Below are positions 22,201 through 34,200 of a stretch of 64,000 nt of DNA, in pieces. The position numbers and the translations under genes are program-made. Within the stretch, counting starts at the first letter, position 1. The number at the start of each line of letters is the position of its first letter. The notes below the pieces were generated by a model, which saw only the letters and a list, made by a program, of their open reading frames with translations, was not told the DNA's origin and searched no databases. The stretch is taken from NCBI RefSeq assembly GCF_018320785.1, contig NC_054876.1:23148212-23212211 (forward strand). The letters run 5' to 3'. The stretch comes from Cheilinus undulatus. Its lineage: Eukaryota > Chordata > Actinopteri > Labriformes > Labridae.

Positions 22201-25200
22201 TTAGGAAAATTGGGTCTCAACCTGGTTTTCTCTATAGGAACAAATCCTGTCTGATGATCAGAACAGAAAAAGATTGTCTAGGCTACAGTTCTGCCAGTTT
22301 TAGATGATGGTGACACCCTCTATGCACATTCAGCTGTTTCTTTCTTGAAGCCTTTGGATGCTTTGTATTACAGTGCTCCTCAATTTATCACTGGTGATAG
22401 ATTTCAAACTCATTGTGACTTGTATTGTTCTGTTGGCTGGCCGTCATTGAGTCAAAGCAGCACAGTATTCTGTTAATTTACAGAGCACTCATTGGTTTAT
22501 CTCCCTCCTTACCTGATTACACTTCTGTCTATAAACATTTCAACCCATGCAACCAGGTCCAAAAACTGGATCACTTTAAAACACCAAGGTTTAGAGCTGA
22601 ATGGGGTGAGACTGCTTTTAGTGTAGCTGCACCTATTATGTGGAACAATTTCCAGTTGACAGCTAAGCTGCCCTCTCTTGTTTCTTATGATGTTTTTAAA
22701 GCATGTGTGTGAACTATTCAAGGAAAATGACTGTGACTGTTTTAAAATGTTTTAACAGCAAAACTGGCATGTTTTTTAAGTACAAATGTGTCTTTCTATG
22801 AGTTTGTATGTAATTGATATTGTTATTGCTGTGTTTATTATTTTAATTTGTTCTGTTTAACTGCAGGGCACCCCTGGAAAAGAGACCTTGGTCTCAGTGG
22901 GTCCTCCCTGTTAAAATAAAGGATAAATTAAAAAAAAAAACATCTTTACAATATAGAACAAAAGTAGGATTTACTGGCACAACTTAACCCACTTTTATGG
23001 TGCATGGAGGATGAAAAAGTCTGAGAGAAAAAGCAAAGCTTTAGCAACCCTTGTAAAAACCTCCAATTAAAAAAAAACATTGGGGTGCTGTGTAAAATGT
23101 AAATAAAAACAGAATGCAATGATTTGCAAATCTCATAAATCCATTTTTATTCACAATAGAACATAAACAACATATCAGATGTTTGAACTGAGACATTTTA
23201 CTGTTTTCTGAAAATATATTAGCTCATTTTGAATTTGATGACAGCAGCACATCTCCTAAAAGAAGGGACAGGGCCATGTGTACTGTTGTGTAGCATCCCC
23301 TTTTGACAACAGTCTGTAAACATCCAGTAAGCGAGGGGACCAGTTGCTGGAATTTTTGGAGAGGAATGTTTACATCATTGTGTAGCATCCCCTCTTCTTT
23401 TAACAACAGTCTGTAAATTTCCAGTGAGTGAGGGGACCAGTTGCTGGAATTTTTGGAGAGGAATGTTATCCCATTCTTGTCTGATGTAGGATTCTATCTG
23501 CTCAACAGTTCTGGGTTGTCTTTGCCAGATTTTTAATTTCATGATGCGCTAAATGCTTTCTATTGGTGAAAGGTCTGGACTACAGGCGGGCCAGTTCAGC
23601 ACCCTGACTCTTCTACTGCAAAGCCATGCTATTGTGATGGATGCGGTATGTGGTTTAGCATTGTCTTGCTGAAAAATGCATGGCCTTCCCTGAAAGAGAC
23701 ATCTGAATGGGAGCATACATTGCTCTAAACCTCTATATACTTTTCAGCATTGATGGTGCTTTTCCAGATGTGTCAGCTGTCCACACCATAGGCACTGTTA
23801 CAGCCCCATACCGTCAGAGATGCAGGCTTTTGAACTGTGCACTGATAAAAAGCTGAATGGTCCTTCTCATTTTTAGTCTGGACATGATGTCTGCGGTTTC
23901 TAAAACGAAATTCAAATTTTGATTCAACCAACATCAGGACAGTTTTCCATTTTGTCTCAGTCCATTTTAAATGAGCTTTGGCCAAGAGAAGATGGCAGTG
24001 TTTCTGGATTGTTTTCCCATATAGCTGCTTCTTCCAGCAAATTCAAAATGAGCATATATTTTTCATGAAATGGTAAAATGTCTCAGTTTCAACATCTGAT
24101 GTGTTGTTTATTGTTTATTGTGAATAAAATATGGGATAAGCAAATCATAGCATTCTGTTTTTATTTTCATTACACACTACGCTTTAACTTTTTTGTAAAT
24201 GAGGTTGTATTTTACTGACTCATTTCAGCTTGTGGCCTTCAGCAGGATGGCCCGATGAAGGCCACAAGTAGAAACTCTTGATTAAGGATGTATATATATA
24301 TATAGCATGCAATTTCAAAAATCTTTACAAATGTCGCATCATCCTTAGTAATAACTAGTCTGCCATGTTAAAATGTCCATATTTAACATTTTAGGAAAGG
24401 TGTCCCTGTAATTAAAAATGATAGTGGAAAATGTTTTTATATTCCAGGTCTCAGTAATGAACATGAAAAGTCAAAACTTGTGCTAAAAGCTTATCATAAT
24501 TTTGGCTGTTCCAGGTGATAGTGGGCCATGGGGAGCCGGCTCCTCGCCTCTGCAACAAGGACCCATTTGCTTTAAAGTCCCTCTCCTATCTGTCCCGCAT
24601 CTTCCCTAAAGCTAAATTTGTGCTCATGCTGCGAGACGGGCGAGCAACCGTTCACTCCATGATATCGCGCAAGGTATGCTTTTTTTCTCTCTCTTGCCAG
24701 TCATACTTTCTGACAGATTTATGTTCCCAGTCAGCTTCTTTTCCAGCCTATTCATGTTGTAGCATTATAGTTTCCTTCCTGTGTCCTGTTATGTCATGAC
24801 TGGTCTCCTGCGTTCACCTCTTCTCTCTGTGACCGTCCACAGGTGACCATCTCTGGCTTTGACCTGACCAGCTACAGGGACTGTCTGACCAAGTGGAGCA
24901 GCGCAGTGGAGACCATGTACAGTCAGTGCCAGGCAGCTGGTGAGGCTCGATGTCTTCCCATCCGCTACGAGCAGCTCGTCCTCCATGCAGAGGAGGAAAT
25001 GAGGAAGCTGCTTCACTTCCTGGATCTGCAGTGGGACTCGTCAGTGCTGCACCACGAAGAGCTGATTGGAAAGGCTGGTGGTGTGTCTCTGTCCAAGTGA
25101 GTCTTTGAAATGTTTGTTAATGTGTGGGTACGATGAGCTCACCTTTTAGCTGCAGTTGAATCCAGACCTACAGGTTATCACTCTCCAGGGTGCTGAGGTA

Positions 25201-28200
25201 AACAGATATTTACTAGAAAGGCAGGGCGCTGTTGCTTTTAGGGCTTTTTCCCCCTTTTGTGTCATTTTGGCAGCAAATTCACGCAAATGTTTTAATGTCA
25301 GCACACTGAAATGAAGCGGTCTGTCTGTCTACACCAGCATGGTTCAGTGTGTGTAACAATACATGAGTAAATTACAGTTAAATCTATAAGTTTCCACTGA
25401 AACTAAAATACCTGAAATTAATCTATCCATATTCAAGGCACAGTAATGCCTCAGTTAAAGCCTCTGAACTGCTTTCGATTTTTATGTTTAATTTATCCAA
25501 CAAGAATGTTTATTTAGTCACATTTTTTTTAAATCCCCACAAAACACAAAAATAAATGTAAATATTTGACTTCTGTTAGGTTTAGGTTTGACTCTTAGTT
25601 AATAAATCTTTGGAGGTTTTTTATTCTTGATATTTCTTGTTCCCATTTTGGTTAAGCATACCATAGGGACTGTTCTGTATAAATCATATAAGAGCAAGGT
25701 TGGTTTTTTTAACAGTTTTAACTACTGCATAGTCACAAAAACCTATTAAAAGGCCACTACTGTTTGTTTTGATCAGGTATCTAAAAAGTCACCTATATTT
25801 TCTTTACTAATAGAGCTCAACAGTAATTGCCCAATATAGCAGGAGACTATGGCTGTTTTCAAATTGGCCTACTGCATACTCCTGCCAAACACAGTATGCA
25901 GTATGACTACCAGTCGGACGTTATGGTGTAGTGTGCTTGGCCCGGTTTAGCTGGTTTCCAGTATACAGAAGTACGTCATATCCTGGTCAATTGCAAATGA
26001 CGCTACAGTGTTTTCCATCCTTTTACGTACAGAAAAAATCTGGGAAGTGCACAATCAAGCCACAGAATATACCTGTGCCACTCAGTACTGGCACTGCTCC
26101 CCTGAGCCACTCCCACACACCTCTCCCCTGCAGCTGAGCTGAACAACACCCCACTACTACACCCACTTTTTCAGTGGCGCTGGTTCCGGAAGCAAAATCC
26201 ATCATTCACATCCCCCATAGACATTTTGTAAGATCCTAATTACAACATTTTGAGTGCTTAAACCAGGCTTTACATCTACCAGGGTACTCATGACTATGAA
26301 ACATTTGATCTGGTACAAAAATGGCCTTTGAAAAAGGAGAAAAAGGCAAAGGTACAAGACTGTATACATATTTCTTTACGAGGAGGAAGGAACTATGTAT
26401 CCCACAATCCATTGCAATTCATTTTATATATTGTCAATGCTTATAACCACTGGACAGGAGAAATGGGTGTTAACTGGCAAAGAGGACTGAAGGCTGATGG
26501 GGCTAGAAATGCTAATGCTAGCTTGAAACCAATGTAACATTGTTTCTCTAAAGATTCTGTGATACTTGTTTGATTTTGAATGTATGTTCAGTGAAATTAG
26601 GTGCTCAGGAAAATCCCTAGAAATAAGAAACTGGAAAAATAGACATATCGATGCCTTCCTAAAATAATGGCCTAAGTCATATTTTCAAGTTTTTCAGGAG
26701 ACAGAAAAAAAATGAATCAAATCTAGACTAAATGACATTTTTATCCATTCCACAGAAAAAGGTTATGACATCCGATGACTACTGACATAAAAAAAAATGC
26801 TGTCAGTCAGTTTTGTAACATAAGAGAATTAAATGACTTAGGCCAATTTATGAACATGCCTTTGTGACTTAGGCGATTTCCAACCTGACTTAAGCCAAAT
26901 TACTTCTGGAATAAATGACTTAGGAAAATCAATATACTACTACTGTGACAGACCATGAGGAAGGGTAAGACAAACATAAGAAAATTTTAGTGGAGCACAC
27001 AGGGACTCAGGAGACAGAGACATGCTGCTCCATCTCTTTAATGACCATCTGAATGCCATTTTCATTGGATGGAGCCTGATCAGAGTCAGAATAGTCATGA
27101 TCATCTCTGACCAAAAAGAAAAAACATTTTAACCCTTTGAGGCGTATCTGGTGTAAATCATATTGGTGTGTTCTGGACTCTCTGTCATCATAGATCCCAC
27201 TGTCTACAGCTGAGAGGCAGAAGAGCTACAGATGCATTGAGATGTATTTTTTTTATGGATTTACCCACAAAGGAGAAATTTCATAGATTTTGACTGCCAG
27301 ACTAAATTGCATTTTAGTCTAGTTTACATTGGTAGATTCATGATCCTTGATGAAAACTAAACTGACTTTAAGTCAGAGTTAAACCCTCAGGGACCGTTCA
27401 AATATTTGTTACACTTAGGACCTTCCGCACATAAAATGCGTTCCTCATATTGTCGCTGTTAAAAAAAATTATACATTTATACTTTATTCTGCTTTCATGG
27501 AGCTCATTTTATTCAGCTACATCCTACCTCAATGTTGATATAAAATATTCTTGAATTTTTAAAGATTTGACCCTTTAAATACCAGGTATTTATCATGATG
27601 GCACCATGTTTTCAGATGGAAAAAAGGGAAAATATGAAGTATTTTCAATATACTACATGCTAAAGTCTTAGTCTTCTTCTCTGTCTGATCAGCTGCAGAT
27701 ACACACAGGTGACTTACATGACCTCGACGAGTAATGAAAGTTAGGGGAGATATTTCACTAGTTTATCAGTCATGTACAGCTTTCTACAGATCTAAAATAT
27801 ATTAAAATTCAAATGGAGAGGGGAAAAGCACTTTTTGTTTTCTATTGTAAACTTTGGTTAACACTTTGTATAGGACACACGAAGGAAACATCTCCTGTAG
27901 AAGGCAATTTGCTCAACTCTGCATTTTTGTATGAACTTAAGAAATAAAAATCCACTGTGTATTTTCATTGCTGCAGCTATTTAGCACTGTTATGTTTTCC
28001 TTCAGAAATATCTCTAAATTTGAGAACATTACAGACTTCCGTTATCCTCTATGAATGTACCACACGAAACACTGATTTCTAGAGTAATTCACAAATTTCA
28101 AAGCGTTTTTAGTTTAAGTTGATTAAATTAAGACAGGTAGATAGGTTCCCAAATGTGTGATACGTTTGAAAAACATTCATTGCAGCCATATTCTGGAGCT

Positions 28201-31200
28201 TCTCCACACTTAGTAAATTATCAGTAACAGCTAGCTTCAAGGAGCTATTTAGCAGACCAAAAAGACTAAATAACTGCAAAATTTGTATCATAGCCTTTGA
28301 TGTAGTAAACCTTGTTACTTACCAATAGGGAAAGAGTCCTGCAGCATAGCAATGACTTCACTAGCTTGGTAGTATTATTTCTTTCTGAATCGGCTGCCAT
28401 CTTGAAAAGCCACACTCTTGACTTAGGCCATTATACAAACAGGTGGGGTGACATAATCCGTTCAAAAGAGGATGTTGGTGATTTAAGCAGAGGTGGCCAG
28501 CATCATGAAGAGCTGACTGAGGCAAAAAAAAAAATTTTTGTCAAAAAATGAAGGCCATCATTTTAGGAAGGCATCAGTATTATAGTGATGCAGAGTCCAT
28601 TGCTTAGAACAGAAGTGGAGTGATTACAAAGGGACTTTAGGGGAGTGCAGTGCAAAAAAATGAAAATCACACTAAACGTCTTCTGTGCTTGTTTTATTCA
28701 GCATAGCAAACCCTCCTGACAACTTCTCCTTGCTTTAAGGAGGGGATGTTTAACAGACAGAAAAGGTGTGATTTTTCAGGCTGCTTCGATTTTCACACCT
28801 TGCACTTCTGTTGCTGTCTTCCAACAAAACAACTCATGAGCTATCTCCGAGAAATGCAAGGCTTCACTCACACTTGAGTTGCCAGCTAGTGTCTGAAATA
28901 AAATCTTTTGGAACATCTTATAAAAAGAGACCTGCTAAAGACATCTTTATTTTTAGTGAAGATACTTCAAATAGATTAAAAATTTTAACCTGTGCTTCAT
29001 TCAGAGTTGTATCACTTTCATGTTGTTTGCCCTCTATTAGATGACAGGATATGAGTAAAGGAGAGGCTTTGACAGTAATTTGAAACTCAATCAGTGGATC
29101 TATAAGACATTGTATATCTACTTGCCTTGTCTATAGGAGGGTTTGGGATGCAGTGTTTGGAGACTGACTACTATATCCTTTGTGTTGCTAGATAAAGCAA
29201 AGAAGGACTCGTTTTGTTATTTGTGTTCCTACATTTTCAGTAATAGTATTTTTTGTTTGTTTGAGCTGCTAAGATTTCAGTAAAATTTCTTTCTGTGAAG
29301 CATCCAAAAGATTTTGAAGGTTATTTTAAGCTAACAGACTTCCCTCAGTAGATTTTTAATTTGTGCTGCTCCTCTTAATTATCGGGATTGAAGAAGAGCA
29401 CATATTTTCAGGCCAGCCGCTTTGGGGATTTGGTGTGAATCCTTCTGCTTGGCACAGCAAAAACACCAACCTGTTTTGTGTGTAAAGGAATTAGGTCTCA
29501 GTATTTGAAGAGTTCCGCCAAAACTGGCACACACATTTTTAACGTCTTCAGAAATAAAATTATCATAAATTTTGCCATGTTGAGAACCTCAGACCTATGT
29601 GAACAAATTTTTGCACACAGTTGTTTATGTATGGTGTATATAGTAGACATAGAAGATTTATACAGCACTAATTAAGACCAAATGAATAAAGCTTAAACAA
29701 CACACTCTTGTGGGTTTATTTATATTATTCTCATTACATACAGTGCCGTGAAAAAGTATTTGCCCTCTTTCTGATTCCTGACTTTTTTGCATATTTATCA
29801 CACTTACATGTTTGGATCATCAAACCAATTTTTAGATTTCACAAAGACAACCCAAGTAAATAGAAAATGCAGTGTTTGAATGATTATTTCGTTGTTTAAG
29901 GGGGGAAATAAAATCCTAAACCTGTCTGGCCTTGTGTGAAAAAGTAATTTCCCCCCTTGTTAAATCATGAGTTAACTGTGATGAAACACAGTTTTTTGAA
30001 AAGCTGATTTCAATATCACTGGCCACACCCACACCTGATTACCACCAGATTTGTTGAATGATGAAATCACTTAAATAGAAGCTGTCAGACAAAGTGAAGT
30101 AGGCTACAAGATCTCAAAAAGAAATGCATCATGCCACAATCCAAAGAAATTCAAGAACAAATGAAAAAACAAAGTGATTGAAATCTATCTCTCTGGAAAA
30201 GATTACAAAGCCATTTCCAAGGCTTTGGGACTCCAGCGAACCACAGTCAGAGCCATTATCCACAAATGGAAAAACTGGGAACAGTGGTGAACCTTCCCAG
30301 GAGTGGTTGGCCACCAAAATGACTCCAAGAGTGCAACGACAACTCATCCAGGAGGTCACAAGAGAACCCAGAACAACATCCAAAGACCTGCAGGCCTCAC
30401 TGGCCTCAGTTAAGGTCAGAGTTCATGACTCAACCATAACAAAGACACTGGGCAAAAATAACATCCATGGGAGAGTTTCATGGCCAAAACCACTGCTGAC
30501 AAAGAAGAACACAAAGGCTCCTCTCACATTTTCCAAGAAAAATCTTGATGATCCCCAAGACTTTTGGAGAAATATTCTGTGGACTGACGAGACAAAAGTT
30601 GAACTTTTTGGAAGGTAAAAATAACACAGCATTTGATAAAAAGAGCATCATGCCAACAGTCAAACATGGTGGTGGCAGTGTGATGGTCTGGGGCTGCTTT
30701 GCTGCTTCAGGACCTGGACCACTTGCTGTGATTGATGGAACAAAGAATTCTGCTGTCTACCAGAAAATCCTGAAGGTGAACGTCCGGCCATCAGTTCATG
30801 CCCTCTTAAATCCCCTTAAATCCAACTGAGATGCTGTGGTGTGACCTTAAACAGACAGTTCATGCTGGAAAACCCTACAATATGGCTGACTTAAAACCAT
30901 TCTGCGAAGAAGAGTGGGTAAAAATTCCTCCACAGCGATGTGAAAGACTCATCACCAGTTATCGCAAACGCTTGATTTCAGTTATTTGTGCCAAGAGTGG
31001 CAAAACCAGTTATTAGGTTCAGGGGGGCAATTAGTTTTTCCAAATAGGGCCAAACAGGTTTAGGATTTTATTTCCCCCCTTAAAAAATTAGATAATCATT
31101 CAAACACTGCATTTTCTATTTACTTGGGTTGTCTTTGTGAAATCTAAAAATTGGTTTGATGATCCAAACATTTAAGTGTGATAAATATGCAAAAAAGTCA

Positions 31201-34200
31201 GGAATCAGAGAGGGGGCAAATACTTTTTCACGGCACTGTATGCATCTTCTGTCTCTCAAGGTATGATTTGTCTAAAATGGCTAATCATTTTTTATTTTTA
31301 AATTAGGTATATGAATCTTGCTATGTCTTATGTGTAATACTTCTTTTCCACATCTTTCTTAAACATGATCATTGTGGTCTAACACAAACTGACCTTGTGT
31401 GTGTGCAGGGTTGAGCGCTCCACTGACCAGGTGATGAAGCCAGTGAACACTGAAGCACTCTCTAAGTGGGTCGGGAACATTCCCTCTGATGTGCTAAGTG
31501 ACATGGCTGAAATTGCTCCCATGCTGGCTCGCCTGGGCTACGACCCCCACGCCAACCCCCCAGACTACACAAGGCAAGAGTCGGTGCTGCCTCCATACAA
31601 CTACTCACAGGTGAGGTTTGAATTAGTTCATCTATGCTAGAAAATAATTAAAAGACATTGCTTGTGACTTTTTTAATAGGGTTTTCAACAAAAATAGCTA
31701 TTATTTTACTATTTGTTCATTAGATATTATATTGTACCTCAAATACAGAACATGGAATTTACAGTTTATAAACAATTAAAGACCACAGCAATTTGATAGG
31801 CAGGAATTAATATATGATTACATTTTACCCTAATGTAGATAATCAAAGAGCTGTAATGATTATCCAAGTAGTTTTTGGAAATAAACAAGCCAAAAATAAA
31901 TCCAGGAAGGTTTTTATTATTAGTTTGAGTATCTCTAATGTTGTACGTAATAAGAAGGGCTGACACCTTCCAATCGGTTGGTTGGTTGGTTGATCAATAT
32001 GCTCTCGTCCAACTAAGCTCCTTCTGGCCAACTGGTTGCAGGCGCATGTGTGCGTGTGAGACTGAAACGGCAGTAGCACATAGCTGACTAGTTGAGGGTC
32101 ACAAAGTGATGCAGACTGATTGTTTCACAGCGGTTACGCTGTAAATAACTTGGAAACAACATATCTTAAACCCAACATGATAATTATTTAAAAAATAAAT
32201 AAAAACCTCAAAATGCACTGTTCCACATTATTATGCACAACAGAGTTTCAAAACATTTTATAGGTTGTAAAGAACTGAAAATGTTCATTTGTTGAATTTG
32301 CAGGATTAGGAGGTCATATTTACTGAAATTAAAAGCCATTTCAATCAAAAACATCTTAACAGGCAGAGTTACATGTTGACATAGGACCCCTTCTTTGATA
32401 TCACCTTCACTATTCCTGCATCTATTGAACTTGTGAGGTTTTGGAGAGTTTCTGCTGGAATTTCTTTGCAAGATATCAGAATAGCCTCCCAGAGCTGCTG
32501 TTTTGATGTGAACTTCCTCCCACCCTCATAGATCTTTAGCTTGATATCTAATGTTTTCATTTCTTGTCCAAGGCATGACACTATTTGACACTTCAGCAGA
32601 GAGATCCTTTTTCTTTCCCATATTGCTGAAAGCTGCTTAATAATGTGGAACATCCTTCTTAAGTAGTTTTCCTTTAATGGGGCTAACCTGGCAAACTAAT
32701 GATCACAGGTGTCTGACATTGATTTCAGTGACCCAGAGAGTCCTGAGACACAATACCATCCATGAGTTTAATTGAAAAACAAAAAGTTGAATGTTTATGA
32801 GACTAAAATCCAATTTGCATAATAATTTGGAACATGATGTAATTCACCGGTCAGAAAATAGGTGGTATTAAATCCCTTTATCATTGCATTAAAATGAACT
32901 TGCCAGCATTAGTGTCTGTTTCAGTCAGCCAGACTCTCAGAAGAGGGAAAAATGGATGGCTCAAGTCCCAACCGGCAAACATTTTTTTCATCTTCATCTT
33001 GGTAAATAATAGCAGCATGCTGGCTAATATATGCTCTTAAATGACAACATTAAAAGTTGTCATTATGAATTAATGCAAACAATGATCTGAGGATTTTTTG
33101 TGGGCTATATGATGCCCAATAGTTATCATGCTGTGATCGCTGAAATTATACGATTTAAGACAGGTGCGCACTGGTTGTCTCTGAGCCAGCTGTTATTTTA
33201 GAACATCATAATGATGATAAAAATAATGAATTATACTTCATAAAGATTGTTACGTTAATTTTAAGATCATCTAGACCAGGGGTTCCTAAATTTTTCACCC
33301 TTTGACCCCCAAAATAACAGGGGCAGAGACCGGGGACCCCCACGCTCCCTGGATGTGGTTTAAGTGTACAACTTTGCACAAAGTATTAGCATAAATTTAC
33401 ATTTTAGGGAGTTTTGTCAACCTTACTTGCATTTAGACTCAGATCTCATTTAATAATGATTTTATTTTAAATTTAACACATTTTAAGTTATCTTTTACAA
33501 TACTGGATAAATATATCACTTAAAATCATTTGAAATTTCTCTCTTTTTTTTTTTTTTTTTTTTTTTTTCTTGTCTTTGTGAAAGCATTATGCAATCCCCC
33601 CTGGGGGTCCCGACCCCACTTTGGGACTAATTTAGACAACCAGAAGGGTGCAATGAGGAAACCATCATAGATTAAGCTGATTTTGAGATAAAGGGAAGGT
33701 TCTTTCTCTTTTGAATGAGCAATTGATTAGTTGGTGTGTGGTTGTAATTTTGGTCAACCAAAGTTTGTCTTTGGTCGACCAAAGCCCTAATATGTGAGTC
33801 TGGTAGTAGACAGGAGAATAACATGTCAGCAAGCAGGCAGTCAGTTGAAGCATGGAGTGGAATTTATCTCAAGGGTCTTATTTCATCCACTCACTTTAAA
33901 TTTCAAAACATGAGAGACATGATGCACATCAGATGTCATTCAAATGAAGAATGCCTTTTTCTGGTAGTAAACCATACAAATCATGTTACTTTTATATAGG
34001 CGTATATAGACATGCATGGTGTAATTTTCTTTATGGGCATACATTACGGATCAAATGGAGATTTATGGCTCTGGAGCAGTTTAGATACAACTTTGTACTG
34101 GGTTTTTATCAGTTGATTCCTGAAATGTCCCGAGTACCGGTACACTAGGCCCTTTAGTCGGTCACTGTCCTCGCTAAAACCCTGAAGTGGCATTCCATTT

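Larger units (their letters stand above)
31954..33790. repeat. hAT-like nonautonomous element carrying two nested insertions
   Basis: The left end reads 'aagggctgacacc' and the right end 'gaccaaagccctaa', a TTAGGGCT-type inverted pair. Internal sequence matches the shorter copy at 52710-53302 in order: 'agttatcatgctgtgatcg' against 'agttattgtgctgtgatca', 'aaaggcaggtg' against 'aagacaggtg', then 'agaagggtgcaatgag' in both. The copy is cut by a Tc1-family fragment (32190-32841) and by a hAT-like insert (33282-33636), so it is older than both. tpst1 intron 4. Confidence 0.55.

Noticed and set aside
30129-30383. Minus-strand 84-codon frame
   Set aside because: It lies opposite the Tc1 transposase at 29741-31238 and has no features of its own.
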